64,000 bases of DNA, from assembly GCA_016716135.1 (NCBI GenBank), contig JADJWX010000018.1:42909-106908 (forward strand), read 5' to 3'. The notes under the pieces are model-generated. The model had not been told where the DNA came from. It made no database searches and saw nothing but the letters and a program-made list of their open reading frames with translations. Positions 28,272 through 36,527 of this stretch are shown here, piece by piece. A program made the translations under genes and the position numbers. The stretch is from Lewinellaceae bacterium. Its GTDB lineage: Bacteria; Bacteroidota; Bacteroidia; Chitinophagales; Saprospiraceae. The stretch's first letter is position 1. Each line of letters opens with the position of its first letter.

Positions 28272-30359
28272 TCAGTGGCCCGCCACCACATTCAAGGCAT
28301 GGCAGGCCCGGATATACTCCGAGGCCGACCAGGCCTGATACGCTTTACCCATAGGCCGGCCGGTTTGGCCATGCGCCCATTCGTTAAATTCCCACTCCTG
28401 CTGCACACCGAGGCGGTTTAGTTCGGCGAGGCGGTGGAGTTCCTGCAGGGCCAGTCCGCGCAAGCCGAGTTTGTTGATAAACCGCACCCAATGGCCGCCC
28501 ACAAAAGGCCAGATACCGCCGTTATGGTAATGGTGGGGCAGGTTGAGCAGGTTGACGGTGTAGTAAGGCCGCCAGTCTTTGTCGCCCATGTTGACTACCG
28601 GGTAAATATTGGCCACCGGGTGCGGGTCATTGACGCCCACGCCCCACAGGAAGCGGAACGTTTGGTTGGCCTGGCGGGCATCGGTCACGTCGTACAGGAA
28701 GGCGAGCAGGTTGCCGAGCACGTCGCAGCGCCAGCTAAAATCGAAGGGCGTTAGTTGCGCGATCAGGTAGCGGGCATCGCCGATGGAGTATTGTTGTTCG
28801 GCAAACGACACATTTTTGTACATCTCCTGCCGGGTGGTCGGCCAGAAATTGGTGATAATCTCCCGTTTGATCACGCGGGCCCAGCGCAGGTAATCGCCCG
28901 CCTGTTGTTCGTTGCCCAGCATTTGCAGCAGGCGGCCGAAACAAATATTGCACTGGTACCAGAGCACTTCATCGTACAGCACATTGTAGCTGCGGCCGAA
29001 CAGGTCGGTCCAGTCGCCGGCCTCCGGAATTTCCAGCAAAGCATCGTTGTTGCTGTCGTGGGCGCCCAGCCAGCGCATGGCTTGCTCCAGCGCGTGGATA
29101 TGCTTGCGCAAAAAATCCAGATCGCGGGTTTGCGACACATAGGCGTGAAAGGCAATAATCACCCACAAGCCGCTGTCGATCGAAGCAATGCCGCCAACGC
29201 CCGAGTAATCGGGGCGCTCACCTTCGATGCGCACGTTGGCGGGCAACTGGCCGTTGGGTGAAATATGCCGGAGCAGGGTTTCGAGTGTTTGCCGCTGGCA
29301 CTGATGGATCGCATCGTCCTGCGTGCGCAGTGCCAGCGAACCGATGAGGGTCAGTGCGCCGTCGCGGGCCCATACGCTGAGGTAATTTTCGTCGGTCCCT
29401 TCCGCGCTGTTGTCGGCCGGCGAGCAGGCAACAAATCCCAGGGGCGTAATATTTTTCTTGAGCGCTTCGATAGCCTGGTGATAGCCCTGGCGGATGAGGC
29501 TGAGCTGTTCGCTGGTCAGGTCGCCGGTCACTTCCGTCCCGGAGGCCGACAAGGCCTGGTAAATCGAGGGCGCATCCGCAGATTCGTCATCCGTGTGGTT
29601 TCCGTCGACCGGAATGCCGAAATGTTGCAAGCCCCGCAGCACGCCATACGCGCACACTTCGTGCGATGCGGCCTGGAACACCGTTTCAGTTTGCGTACGT
29701 TCGAGCAGCTCGGGCTGCGCATTGCCCACCACAATGCCGCGCACGCCCCGGATGGAAAACATGGCGTTGTCGTTGCCGGAGTCGCCGGCCACCAGGGTTT
29801 CGGTGGTCGGGATATCGAGGTGGCGCAGGAGCCAGAGCAGAGCATTGCCTTTGTTGGCTGCCTTCGGCAAAATATCGAGGTGCCGGAAACTGGAATACAC
29901 GACGTGCACGGCGACCCCGGCATTTTCCAACGCGACCTGAATTTGTTCGATATGATTTTGTGGTGCGTCGTTGAGGTACCAGCTGGATTTGTATTCGTGC
30001 TGGTAGTGGTCGGGTTGTTTTTCAAGGGGAAAATCCAGGCTGTGCAGCACCGACTCCACGCGCCGGAGGTCCCAGTCTTCGTCGAGAATTTCGCGAAATT
30101 CCTTGAGCACCTGCCCTTCGCGCGCGTTGAAAATATTGGTGCCCACACCGTCAATAATAAAATCGGGCTGTGGCAGCAGGCCTTGTCCGAGCAGTTGCTG
30201 CACATCGTCGAGCAGGCGGCCGGTGTTATAGGTCAGGAATGGGCGTTGGCCGGGCTTGAGGTTTTCCCAGGCCGATTTAAATAACCGGGCGGCTTTTTCA
30301 TCGCCCAGCAGGGTGCCGTCCAGGTCGGTACAAAAAAACTGAATGGGTGTTGTCGTCAA
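28272..30359 (-). CDS. Fusion: sucrose-phosphate-phosphatase-like HAD domain plus GH100-like glycosidase domain
   Basis: 695 residues. Residues 1-248 are a HAD-IIB phosphatase: motif I D12-L-D14-G-T, motif II in TYNTGR (43-48), Lys170 in AANKGNAL and motif IV GDSGND (192-197), with the capping region of sucrose-phosphate phosphatases. After a linker, residues about 265-690 form an alpha/alpha-barrel glycosidase-like domain (NYLSVWARDGALTLIG, ASIDSGLWVIIAFHAY, EIPEAGDWTDLFGR, HNGGIWPFVGGHWVRF), closest in pattern to neutral/alkaline invertase-type or amylo-glucosidase-type enzymes. With the neighbouring synthase-like gene, one locus would synthesise, dephosphorylate and possibly cleave the sugar. 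Phosphatase part sure; glycosidase substrate inferred. Confidence 0.85.
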   Translation of the reverse strand: MTTTPIQFFCTDLDGTLLGDEKAARLFKSAWENLKPGQRPFLTYNTGRLLDDVQQLLGQGLLPQPDFIIDGVGTNIFNAREGQVLKEFREILDEDWDLRRVESVLHSLDFPLEKQPDHYQHEYKSSWYLNDAPQNHIEQIQVALENAGVAVHVVYSSFRHLDILPKAANKGNALLWLLRHLDIPTTETLVAGDSGNDNAMFSIRGVRGIVVGNAQPELLERTQTETVFQAASHEVCAYGVLRGLQHFGIPVDGNHTDDESADAPSIYQALSASGTEVTGDLTSEQLSLIRQGYHQAIEALKKNITPLGFVACSPADNSAEGTDENYLSVWARDGALTLIGSLALRTQDDAIHQCQRQTLETLLRHISPNGQLPANVRIEGERPDYSGVGGIASIDSGLWVIIAFHAYVSQTRDLDFLRKHIHALEQAMRWLGAHDSNNDALLEIPEAGDWTDLFGRSYNVLYDEVLWYQCNICFGRLLQMLGNEQQAGDYLRWARVIKREIITNFWPTTRQEMYKNVSFAEQQYSIGDARYLIAQLTPFDFSWRCDVLGNLLAFLYDVTDARQANQTFRFLWGVGVNDPHPVANIYPVVNMGDKDWRPYYTVNLLNLPHHYHNGGIWPFVGGHWVRFINKLGLRGLALQELHRLAELNRLGVQQEWEFNEWAHGQTGRPMGKAYQAWSASEYIRACHALNVVAGH

Positions 30360-30642
30360 TGGAATTTCAATTTAATGCGAGGGACTACCGAGAAGACCCG
30401 CATTTGAGCCTTTCAGCAAAGGAATTGACAAAAAATACCCTCGTTATGGAAAAGAAACTACCAAGTTAAAGGCCAAAACTGCGGTTTTTGTTCATGGAGC
30501 GCCCGCATAGATTGGTCTGTTTACTATGTCGTGCGAATACTCGTCCTACGACTTTGAGTCGTAGGACGAGTAGGTTTTCTCCGTGTCCTCCATACCTCCG
30601 CGGCAAATATTTGGAATCCGAACTGCCCTAATTAATACACCC
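30360..30642. other. Intergenic region upstream of the fusion gene
   Basis: About 280 bases without a gene; it holds the hairpin at 30539-30571 and otherwise nothing recognised. Confidence 0.5.
30539..30571. repeat. Palindromic hairpin, GTCGTAGGACGAGT family, copy 1
   Basis: Stem ACTCGTCCTACGACT / AGTCGTAGGACGAGT, perfect over 15 bases with a TTG loop. Two relatives lie at 42662 and 42711. It sits just after the stop of the OmpA-type gene on the minus strand, so it may act as a terminator. Confidence 0.75.
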
Positions 30643-32526
30643 TCATTTTATCTTCTTCATGGCCTCAACCATGTCCGGCGGAAGCAAGGGCAAGCCGATT
30701 TTGGCTCTGAAATCGTTCACCGTGTTTTCGTCCCCTTCCCATTTAAGGGGCTGCATTAAACCGCCGTCTTCCAATAGCTGGTAGTCCGTCAGGTAGCGTT
30801 GCGGCATACCCAACCCGACCTTGCATTTGTCGTAACATTTTGCATACATCAACCAGGGGATTTCGCCGGCTTCGCAGGCTTTTTCCAAAACCGGAAGCCA
30901 CTCCAGGTAGGCGGAAACATCCCCCGAGTTCAGTAACAGTTGATACGCATTGTACACTGCACTTTCGCTCAGGGGGCCTTTTTTGGGCCAGCCTGTCTTT
31001 TTCAACTGGGGTAGAACCGCATTAAAATGTGCCTGGTATCGATTCCGGACAGCGGCTTCCGTCGCGCCGGTAAATTCCATGGTATAATTTTCACTCCCGG
31101 GAATATATCCCGGAAGGCTGTTCAACATCCCTGCCATAACTCCGCCGGACAACCGGCAGGCATCAAACCGAAGCGAATCGATCAGAAATGACACTTTCGC
31201 GTTTTGGAGATTTTTGTAGCTGTTGCGGACTTTTTGTTCAATCAGTTTCCAGCGTTTGTCCGACCGCAGCGGATCAAGCCGGGGGTCGAAAAACAAGAGC
31301 ATCAACGCTCCTTTTTCTGCCTTCGCGGTCCATTTATCGAGATAAACAAAAGCCTCGGGTTTCTTCTTTTTTTCAACCGCCTGCAAGGCATAGCGGTAGT
31401 ACATCATGGGCAAAGTCAGACCGGTCTGCCTGATTTCTGCACGCCGGTTCATTTTTCGGCCTTCCTCCGTATGATTGGGGCGGAGCGGAGCGGAGTTGCC
31501 CAAAGCAAGTGTATAGAATCGATGCGGCGGGAATTGCAGCACTTCAGTCAGGTAGTCAAAAACAGCCTGCGCCCGTTTTTGCGACAAGGCAACATTGTCT
31601 TTGCCGAGGCTATCGGTATGACCGGACAATTCAAAAACCAGGTCGGGGTACTGGTTTGCATATTCTCCAAAACTGTCCAACACTGCGCGGTGTTCATCGG
31701 TCAACTCGAAGGCATCGTTTTCATACCACAGCATTTTACTGTCCATCAGGGGCTGCGCGCCCAGCAACACAGGATCATAACGGCTGCAATAATAAACGGA
31801 GCTGTCTGACACGGCCGACGCTTCCGGCATTTCTAAAAGGGACACGTTGTCGAGGTAGTAATGTACGTCGGAATAGCTTCGTGTTTTGGGCCATTGCGGA
31901 TTAGCAAAAACACCGATCATCAGGTAATTGCTGGTGCACAAGGGCCGGACGCGCCATGTAACCTCGTACCACCGGTCGTACACCACCGTATCGACAGCGA
32001 TGAAAGGAATGACCAGGGATTTTTTCCCGCCAAAAAAAGACAGGTTTTGCGGCAACAGGGCAATGCCCAGGTGTTTGCCCCAATCCGGATCCTGCCGTTT
32101 TGCACTATCGATGTACAACCAAAGGCTGACTTCATACAGCTGGCCGACGCGCATGGGTTCGGTCGTTCGGGCCGACAAGTGGGAGGCGCCCTCCACCCCG
32201 CCATAAATCCCGTTCACACCGGGCGAATAGACCATCGAAATCATGGCCTTGCCCGATTGGGGCGATACCCTGTCCATGGGGCATAATTTTCCTTTCCGAT
32301 CGTCTGACTGCTGCCTGTAGTCTTTGTCGCAAAGCATGCAATGCCAGCCGCCGTTGTCCCAATGGTACACCAGCGCCGCAAACTGGCCGGACGATTGGTT
32401 GCAAGACAAACACCTTTGATCGCCATGTTCTTCAAAACCGCCATTTCGGAGGATGCTTTTTTGGGCAAAAACTTGGCAGGTGGTGATCAGGCAGAATAGG
32501 CACAGAAAAAAGGGATTGATCGTCAT
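30643..32526 (-). CDS. OmpA family protein with large N-terminal exported domain
   Basis: 627 residues with signal peptide (INPFFLCLFCLITTCQVFAQ). Residues about 20-230 form a beta-rich domain typical of exported Bacteroidota proteins (NGGFEEHGDQRC, YEVSLWLYID, YLDNVSLLEMP). It includes two CxxC pairs (CLSC, CMLCDKD). An OmpA/MotB peptidoglycan-binding domain follows at about 255-370 (FELSGHTDSLGKDNVALSQKRAQAVFDYL...MNRRAEI). The last 250 residues are helical and unassigned. OmpA domains hold the cell wall, so this is probably an envelope anchor. It stands alone before palindromic element E2. Confidence 0.85.
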   Translation of the reverse strand: MTINPFFLCLFCLITTCQVFAQKSILRNGGFEEHGDQRCLSCNQSSGQFAALVYHWDNGGWHCMLCDKDYRQQSDDRKGKLCPMDRVSPQSGKAMISMVYSPGVNGIYGGVEGASHLSARTTEPMRVGQLYEVSLWLYIDSAKRQDPDWGKHLGIALLPQNLSFFGGKKSLVIPFIAVDTVVYDRWYEVTWRVRPLCTSNYLMIGVFANPQWPKTRSYSDVHYYLDNVSLLEMPEASAVSDSSVYYCSRYDPVLLGAQPLMDSKMLWYENDAFELTDEHRAVLDSFGEYANQYPDLVFELSGHTDSLGKDNVALSQKRAQAVFDYLTEVLQFPPHRFYTLALGNSAPLRPNHTEEGRKMNRRAEIRQTGLTLPMMYYRYALQAVEKKKKPEAFVYLDKWTAKAEKGALMLLFFDPRLDPLRSDKRWKLIEQKVRNSYKNLQNAKVSFLIDSLRFDACRLSGGVMAGMLNSLPGYIPGSENYTMEFTGATEAAVRNRYQAHFNAVLPQLKKTGWPKKGPLSESAVYNAYQLLLNSGDVSAYLEWLPVLEKACEAGEIPWLMYAKCYDKCKVGLGMPQRYLTDYQLLEDGGLMQPLKWEGDENTVNDFRAKIGLPLLPPDMVEAMKKIK

Positions 32527-32551
32527 ATCACCTAAGGGTAAAGCGTAGGGT

Positions 32552-32780
32552 ATTGTCGGCGTGACTGCGAGTCTAATGTCGTCAACTTAAGGTATTTGGG
32601 TAGGTGTACACTTTTGACTTTTCAAATTAGACTTTTCAAATTTGACTTAAAAGGAACTTCCCGAACTGATATTGCTCTTAAAAAAGTCAAAAGTTCAATT
32701 TGAAAAGTCAAATTTGAAAAGTGTCCACCTCCTCTGATTTCTTAAATTGACGACATTAGACTGCGAGTCAGGCCGACAAT
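32552..32780. repeat. Palindromic element E2, intact copy
   Basis: Terminal repeats ATTGTCGGCGTGACT and AGTCAGGCCGACAAT, each followed inward by TCTAATGTCGTCAA. The core, about 150 bases, is AT-rich with arms built from TGTACACTTTTGACTTTTCA and CTTTTCAAATTTGACTTA that fold back on each other around CGAACTGATATTGC. It is the opposite-strand equivalent of E1 and shows what E1 looks like without the homopolymer block. No coding capacity. Confidence 0.88.
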
Positions 32781-32886
32781 ATTCACGGCACAACAAAACA
32801 GGCGTTTAAATAAATGGTGCAGGAAAAAGCGGAAACGTTCAAAAAATGGAAGATTTTTTAAAAGCGCATGTTGACCGCTAACGCTG

Positions 32887-33074
32887 GGGGGTATCGCCAC
32901 CAACTTCAGAAAACTAAGGGGGTGTACACTTTTGACTTTTCAAATTAGACTTTTGACTTGAAAGGAACCTTCCATAAGCCTGAATTTTCCTTTTTAAGTC
33001 AAAAGTCCTAATTTGAAAAGTTTAATTTGAAAAGTGTACACCCACTTGGGCTCCTGAAGTTGGTGGCATACCCC
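32887..33074. repeat. Palindromic element E3
   Basis: Terminal repeats GGGGTATCGCCACCAACTTC and its near-complement CTGAAGTTGGTGGCATACCCC. The core again carries GTGTACACTTTTGACTTTTC and TTTGAAAAGTGTACAC arms. It touches the stop codon of the minus-strand TPR membrane gene (33074). Same core family as E1, E2 and E4 with different ends. Confidence 0.85.
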
Positions 33075-35059
33075 TACTGCCCCTGCTGCTTTTCTTCCAA
33101 AACTTTCGGGTTCAGCTCCACCGCCCGGCGGCGGAGTGCTTCGCCCTGCACAGGATCGCCGTTGAGGTAATAAGCCGTGCCCAGGTCGAAGAGGTAGGAC
33201 GCATTGTCGGGGTCGAGTTCCACCGCTTTTTTAAACCAGGTGAGCGCTTCGGCATGGTTGTTCTGCACGCCGTTGGCCACGCCCAGCAGGCGGGCGGTTT
33301 CGGCATCCTGGGAATTGAGTTGCCAGGATTCGTTTAAAAACTGTAGGGCTTTAGCCAAATCGCCTTTTTGCTCGCCGAAATATTTACCGCCTTCCCGCAG
33401 CGCCAGCGCCAGGTAGGTTTTCGGCTTGGGATCGTCTTCGGCCAGGCGGGCAGCCGTGCGGTAATCGGCTACGGCGCCGTCGAAGTTTTTCAGAAAATAC
33501 TGGCAGCCGGCGCGGGTGAGCAGGGCGTCTTTGTAGTTCGGGTAAATTTTGAGCGCCTGGTTCGCGTAGCCGAATGATTCTTCAAACATGCGGGTTTGCT
33601 CAGCCTTATCGGTTTCCTGTTGCGCTTTTTCAAACAGCACGCCCCCGCAGGCATTGTTGATCTTGGCACTGTTCACCGAGGTTTTCACATCCGTGAAAAA
33701 CAGTTTTTCATTGCTGGCCCACACCGGGTTGCGCAGTAGTGTTTTTACTGAAAACAACATCGCCATGGCGCCGGCAATTCCCAGGGCTGTTTTCCAGTTC
33801 TTCAGGCGGGAAAGTAACACCCCGGCTACCAAACAAAAACCCGCCGAGGGCATAAACACAAACCGCTCGCCCATGCTGGTGCCCACCGGGAAGACGATAT
33901 TGGAAACGATGCTAATGGTCAGCAGAAAAAACCAGATGCCGAAACTGACCGGATCGCGGCGTTTCAGCCCCCGCACAGCGTACCAAAACATGCCGGCATA
34001 GGCAGCCAGGCTGAGCAGCACCAAGGGGTTGCCGAAGGTTTTCATGGCGATAACCTTGGGGTAATAATCGTGCGTCAGCGGATGCGGAAACACCAGCAAC
34101 ACGAGGTACTTGCCGAGGGTGTAGAGGTTGGTAGCCAGTTTTTCGGCGAAGGTGTAGGGTACCCACTGGTTCCCTTCGATTTTCAGGAAGGGGTTGTTCA
34201 TCAGTTCCATGGGCGCACCGCCGAATTTCCAGCCCAAAATGCTGCCGCGCAGGATGAAAAAGGCCAGAAAAGCCAGCCATACGGGCAGGCTCGTTTGCAC
34301 GCTTTTCCCAACCGAAGCCCCGCGAAATATGACCAGGGCCAGCGGAATGACCACCACGAAGGCTGCTGCATTTTCCTTGGACAAACAGGCCAGAAAAAAG
34401 ACCAGAGCGGCTAAAATCCCCCACAGCGTTTTTCCCGTATCGTAGGCCCGAACCGTCAGCCACAAAGCGCCCAGGCTGCCGAGCAGCACCACGATTTCGT
34501 CGCAGCCCTTGATGTTGGCGGCCACTTCGGTATGAATAGGGTGTGCGGCAAAAAGCAGCGTAGCAATCCAGGCAACCATCGGCGCACGACCTGCCGCCGC
34601 CTTCCAACCATCGAGCAGAAGTAACAACGTGTGGTACAAGAGCACGCAAGTGGCGGCAAAAAGCAAGACCGTAAGCAAGTGGTACAGAAACGGACTGTCG
34701 CCCGCCACTTCGTGCAGGAGGGCAAACATTACCAGCGTCAGCGGGCGGTAGCGCCCCCCGGATACCAGGGCATCTTTGCCTTCCACTTTGAAAAAACCGA
34801 AAAAGGTATCCTTGCTCAGAATACCGGGGATGCCCTCCACGCCTTTGGCGGTGAACATATTATCGGTGATCACGATGGCGTCGTCCTGCACAAATCCGTG
34901 GGTCAGCGTGTTGGCGTACAGCAAAAAAGCAAAGCCGAAAAGCAGCAGGCTTTGCAAGCGGATGTTGGTGAAAAAATCCGGGAGTTGTATGGCTTTGGGT
35001 TGCTGCTGCGGGGCAGTTGGTTTGGCTGCGGATTTGGACTTGCGTGGTGGTTTTGCCAT
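33074..35059 (-). CDS. TMTC-like multi-pass membrane protein with C-terminal TPR repeats
   Basis: 661 residues. A basic N-terminus is followed by about 11 membrane helices (residues 38-430). An acidic pair in the first exoplasmic loop (HGFVQDDAIVI) and HPIHTEVAANIKGCDEI match GT-C type O-mannosyltransferase-like proteins (TMTC/DUF1736 group), where the Asp pair binds the lipid-linked sugar donor. The C-terminal 200 residues hold four or five TPRs (ANQALKIYPNYKDALLTRAGCQYF, AEALTWFKKAVELDPDNASYLFDLGTAYY). It probably transfers sugar to exported proteins (inference). It is bracketed by palindromic elements E3 and E4. Confidence 0.82.
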   Translation of the reverse strand: MAKPPRKSKSAAKPTAPQQQPKAIQLPDFFTNIRLQSLLLFGFAFLLYANTLTHGFVQDDAIVITDNMFTAKGVEGIPGILSKDTFFGFFKVEGKDALVSGGRYRPLTLVMFALLHEVAGDSPFLYHLLTVLLFAATCVLLYHTLLLLLDGWKAAAGRAPMVAWIATLLFAAHPIHTEVAANIKGCDEIVVLLGSLGALWLTVRAYDTGKTLWGILAALVFFLACLSKENAAAFVVVIPLALVIFRGASVGKSVQTSLPVWLAFLAFFILRGSILGWKFGGAPMELMNNPFLKIEGNQWVPYTFAEKLATNLYTLGKYLVLLVFPHPLTHDYYPKVIAMKTFGNPLVLLSLAAYAGMFWYAVRGLKRRDPVSFGIWFFLLTISIVSNIVFPVGTSMGERFVFMPSAGFCLVAGVLLSRLKNWKTALGIAGAMAMLFSVKTLLRNPVWASNEKLFFTDVKTSVNSAKINNACGGVLFEKAQQETDKAEQTRMFEESFGYANQALKIYPNYKDALLTRAGCQYFLKNFDGAVADYRTAARLAEDDPKPKTYLALALREGGKYFGEQKGDLAKALQFLNESWQLNSQDAETARLLGVANGVQNNHAEALTWFKKAVELDPDNASYLFDLGTAYYLNGDPVQGEALRRRAVELNPKVLEEKQQGQ

Positions 35060-35073
35060 GGTGTGTGTGTTTT

Positions 35074-35273
35074 CGGCCCCACCCCCATAACCATCAACTT
35101 ACGGAACCAGAGGGGGTGTGCACTTTTTTTGACTTTTCAAATTAAACTTTTCAAATTTGACTTAAAAGAAACTTTCAAAAGCCGGAATCATCCATTTTAA
35201 GTCAAAAGTCTAATTTGAAAAGTCAAAAGTGCACACCCCCTCTGGTTCCGTAAGTTGATGGTTATGGGGCCGG
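35074..35273. repeat. Palindromic element E4
   Basis: Left end CGGCCCCACCCCCATAACCA then TCAACTTACGGAACCAGAGG; right end the complement (CCTCTGGTTCCGTAAGTTGA then TGGTTATGGGGCCGG). The core has GTGCACTTTT...GACTTTTCAAATTAAAC and its inverse. It begins 14 bases upstream of the start codon of the TMTC-like gene, so it may overlap its promoter. Confidence 0.87.
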
Positions 35274-35297
35274 CACCGCGAAAAAACAAAAAATCCC

Positions 35298-36353
35298 TCA
35301 CACCTCCAGAATACTTTTCGAGTCCTTCCCCCGGAAAGCCTTGTAACGGCCTTTGCCAAACTTGGAGCCGTTGAACTGCTCGGATTTGCTGCGTTCCTTG
35401 CGCTCGTCCTCCGGGAGCTGCTGAAAATCGGCGCAATGGGCAGAGCAGCAGCCCTGGTATTTTGCCCGGCAATCGGGGCACTGGATGAAGAGGATGTGGC
35501 AATATTCGTTGGCGCAGTTGGTGTGGTCGTCGGCAGGAGCGCCGCACTGGTGGCAGCGGGCGATCACCTGCTCGCTGATACGCTCGCCGAGGCGCTCGTC
35601 GAACACGAAATTTTTACCGACAAACTTATTGGGCAAGTCCTGGGCTTTCACCTGGCGGGCATACTCGATGATGCCGCCCTCGAGTTGGAATACATTTTTG
35701 AAGCCCCGGTATTTCATGTACGCGCTGGCTTTTTCGCAGCGAATACCGCCAGTGCAATACATGACAATGTTTTTGTCCTTTTGATCGGCCAGCAGTTCGG
35801 CCACGTAGGGCAGTTCTTCGCGGAAGGTATCCACATCGGGGGTGATGGCGCCTTCGAAGTGGCCGACCTCGCTCTCGTAGTGGTTGCGCATATCGACGAG
35901 AATGGTATCGGGCGCATCGGTGAGCGCGTTGAACTCGTCGGCCTTGAGATGCGTACCGTAGTTGGAGGGGTCGAAGCCGGGGTCGTCGATGCCGTCGGCG
36001 ACGATCTTCGGCCGCAATTTGATGATGAGCGCGAAGAAGGATTTGCCGTCGTCTTCGATGGCGATGTTGAGCCGCAAGCCCTGAAAAAACAGGATGCTGT
36101 CCATGGCTGCCTTGAAGGCCGCAAAGTTGGATTCCGGCACGGAAATCTGCGCGTTCACGCCCTCGCGGGCCACGTAGATGCGGCCCAGCACCCCCAACTC
36201 GTCGAACATTCCGTAGAGGTGGTCGCGGAAGAGTTGCGGGTTTTTGAGGGTGACGTACTTGTAAAAGGAGATCGTGATGCGCTGTTCGGCACTCGCCTGG
36301 AGTTGTTCCTTCAGCGCGCGCCGGTTGACACGGTTGTAGAAAAATTTGTTCAT
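35298..36353 (-). CDS. trhO: tRNA uridine(34) hydroxylase, rhodanese-related (TrhO/YceA family)
   Basis: 351 residues from ATG 36353 (MNKFFYNRVNRRALKEQL); an upstream ATG at 36401 adds 16 residues. The N-terminal domain (SFYKYVTLKNPQLFRDHLYGMFDELGVLGRIYVAREGVNAQIS) and the rhodanese domain with loop CTGGIRCEKAS are characteristic. The C-terminal extension has multiple Cys pairs (CHQCGAPADDHTNC, CPDCRAKYQGCC), a zinc-type cluster found in many TrhO members. TrhO makes 5-hydroxyuridine at position 34 of certain tRNAs. A TACCTTTG -7-like box lies 46 bases upstream at 36399-36406. Confidence 0.93.
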   Translation of the reverse strand: MNKFFYNRVNRRALKEQLQASAEQRITISFYKYVTLKNPQLFRDHLYGMFDELGVLGRIYVAREGVNAQISVPESNFAAFKAAMDSILFFQGLRLNIAIEDDGKSFFALIIKLRPKIVADGIDDPGFDPSNYGTHLKADEFNALTDAPDTILVDMRNHYESEVGHFEGAITPDVDTFREELPYVAELLADQKDKNIVMYCTGGIRCEKASAYMKYRGFKNVFQLEGGIIEYARQVKAQDLPNKFVGKNFVFDERLGERISEQVIARCHQCGAPADDHTNCANEYCHILFIQCPDCRAKYQGCCSAHCADFQQLPEDERKERSKSEQFNGSKFGKGRYKAFRGKDSKSILEV

Positions 36354-36398
36354 AGTGTGGTCGCCCCGGTGTCCGTTTGCAGTGCGGATGGGCTGGGG

Positions 36399-36406
36399 CA
36401 AAGGTA
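36399..36406 (-). promoter_or_regulatory. Candidate -7 box (TACCTTTG) for trhO
   Basis: TACCTTTG on the minus strand, matching the Bacteroidota TAnnTTTG consensus, 46 bases before the chosen trhO start. No clear TTTG at -33. Confidence 0.45.
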
Positions 36407-36527
36407 GGGAGAAAATTGGTTGTTCAGGTTAATAGCCGGGGCGGGAGGTACATTTCCAAAAATTCCGACCTTTAGGCATTAAACACTTCCCCCGTGGTTT
36501 TTCTTTTTCAACAATAATTGGCGCCTT

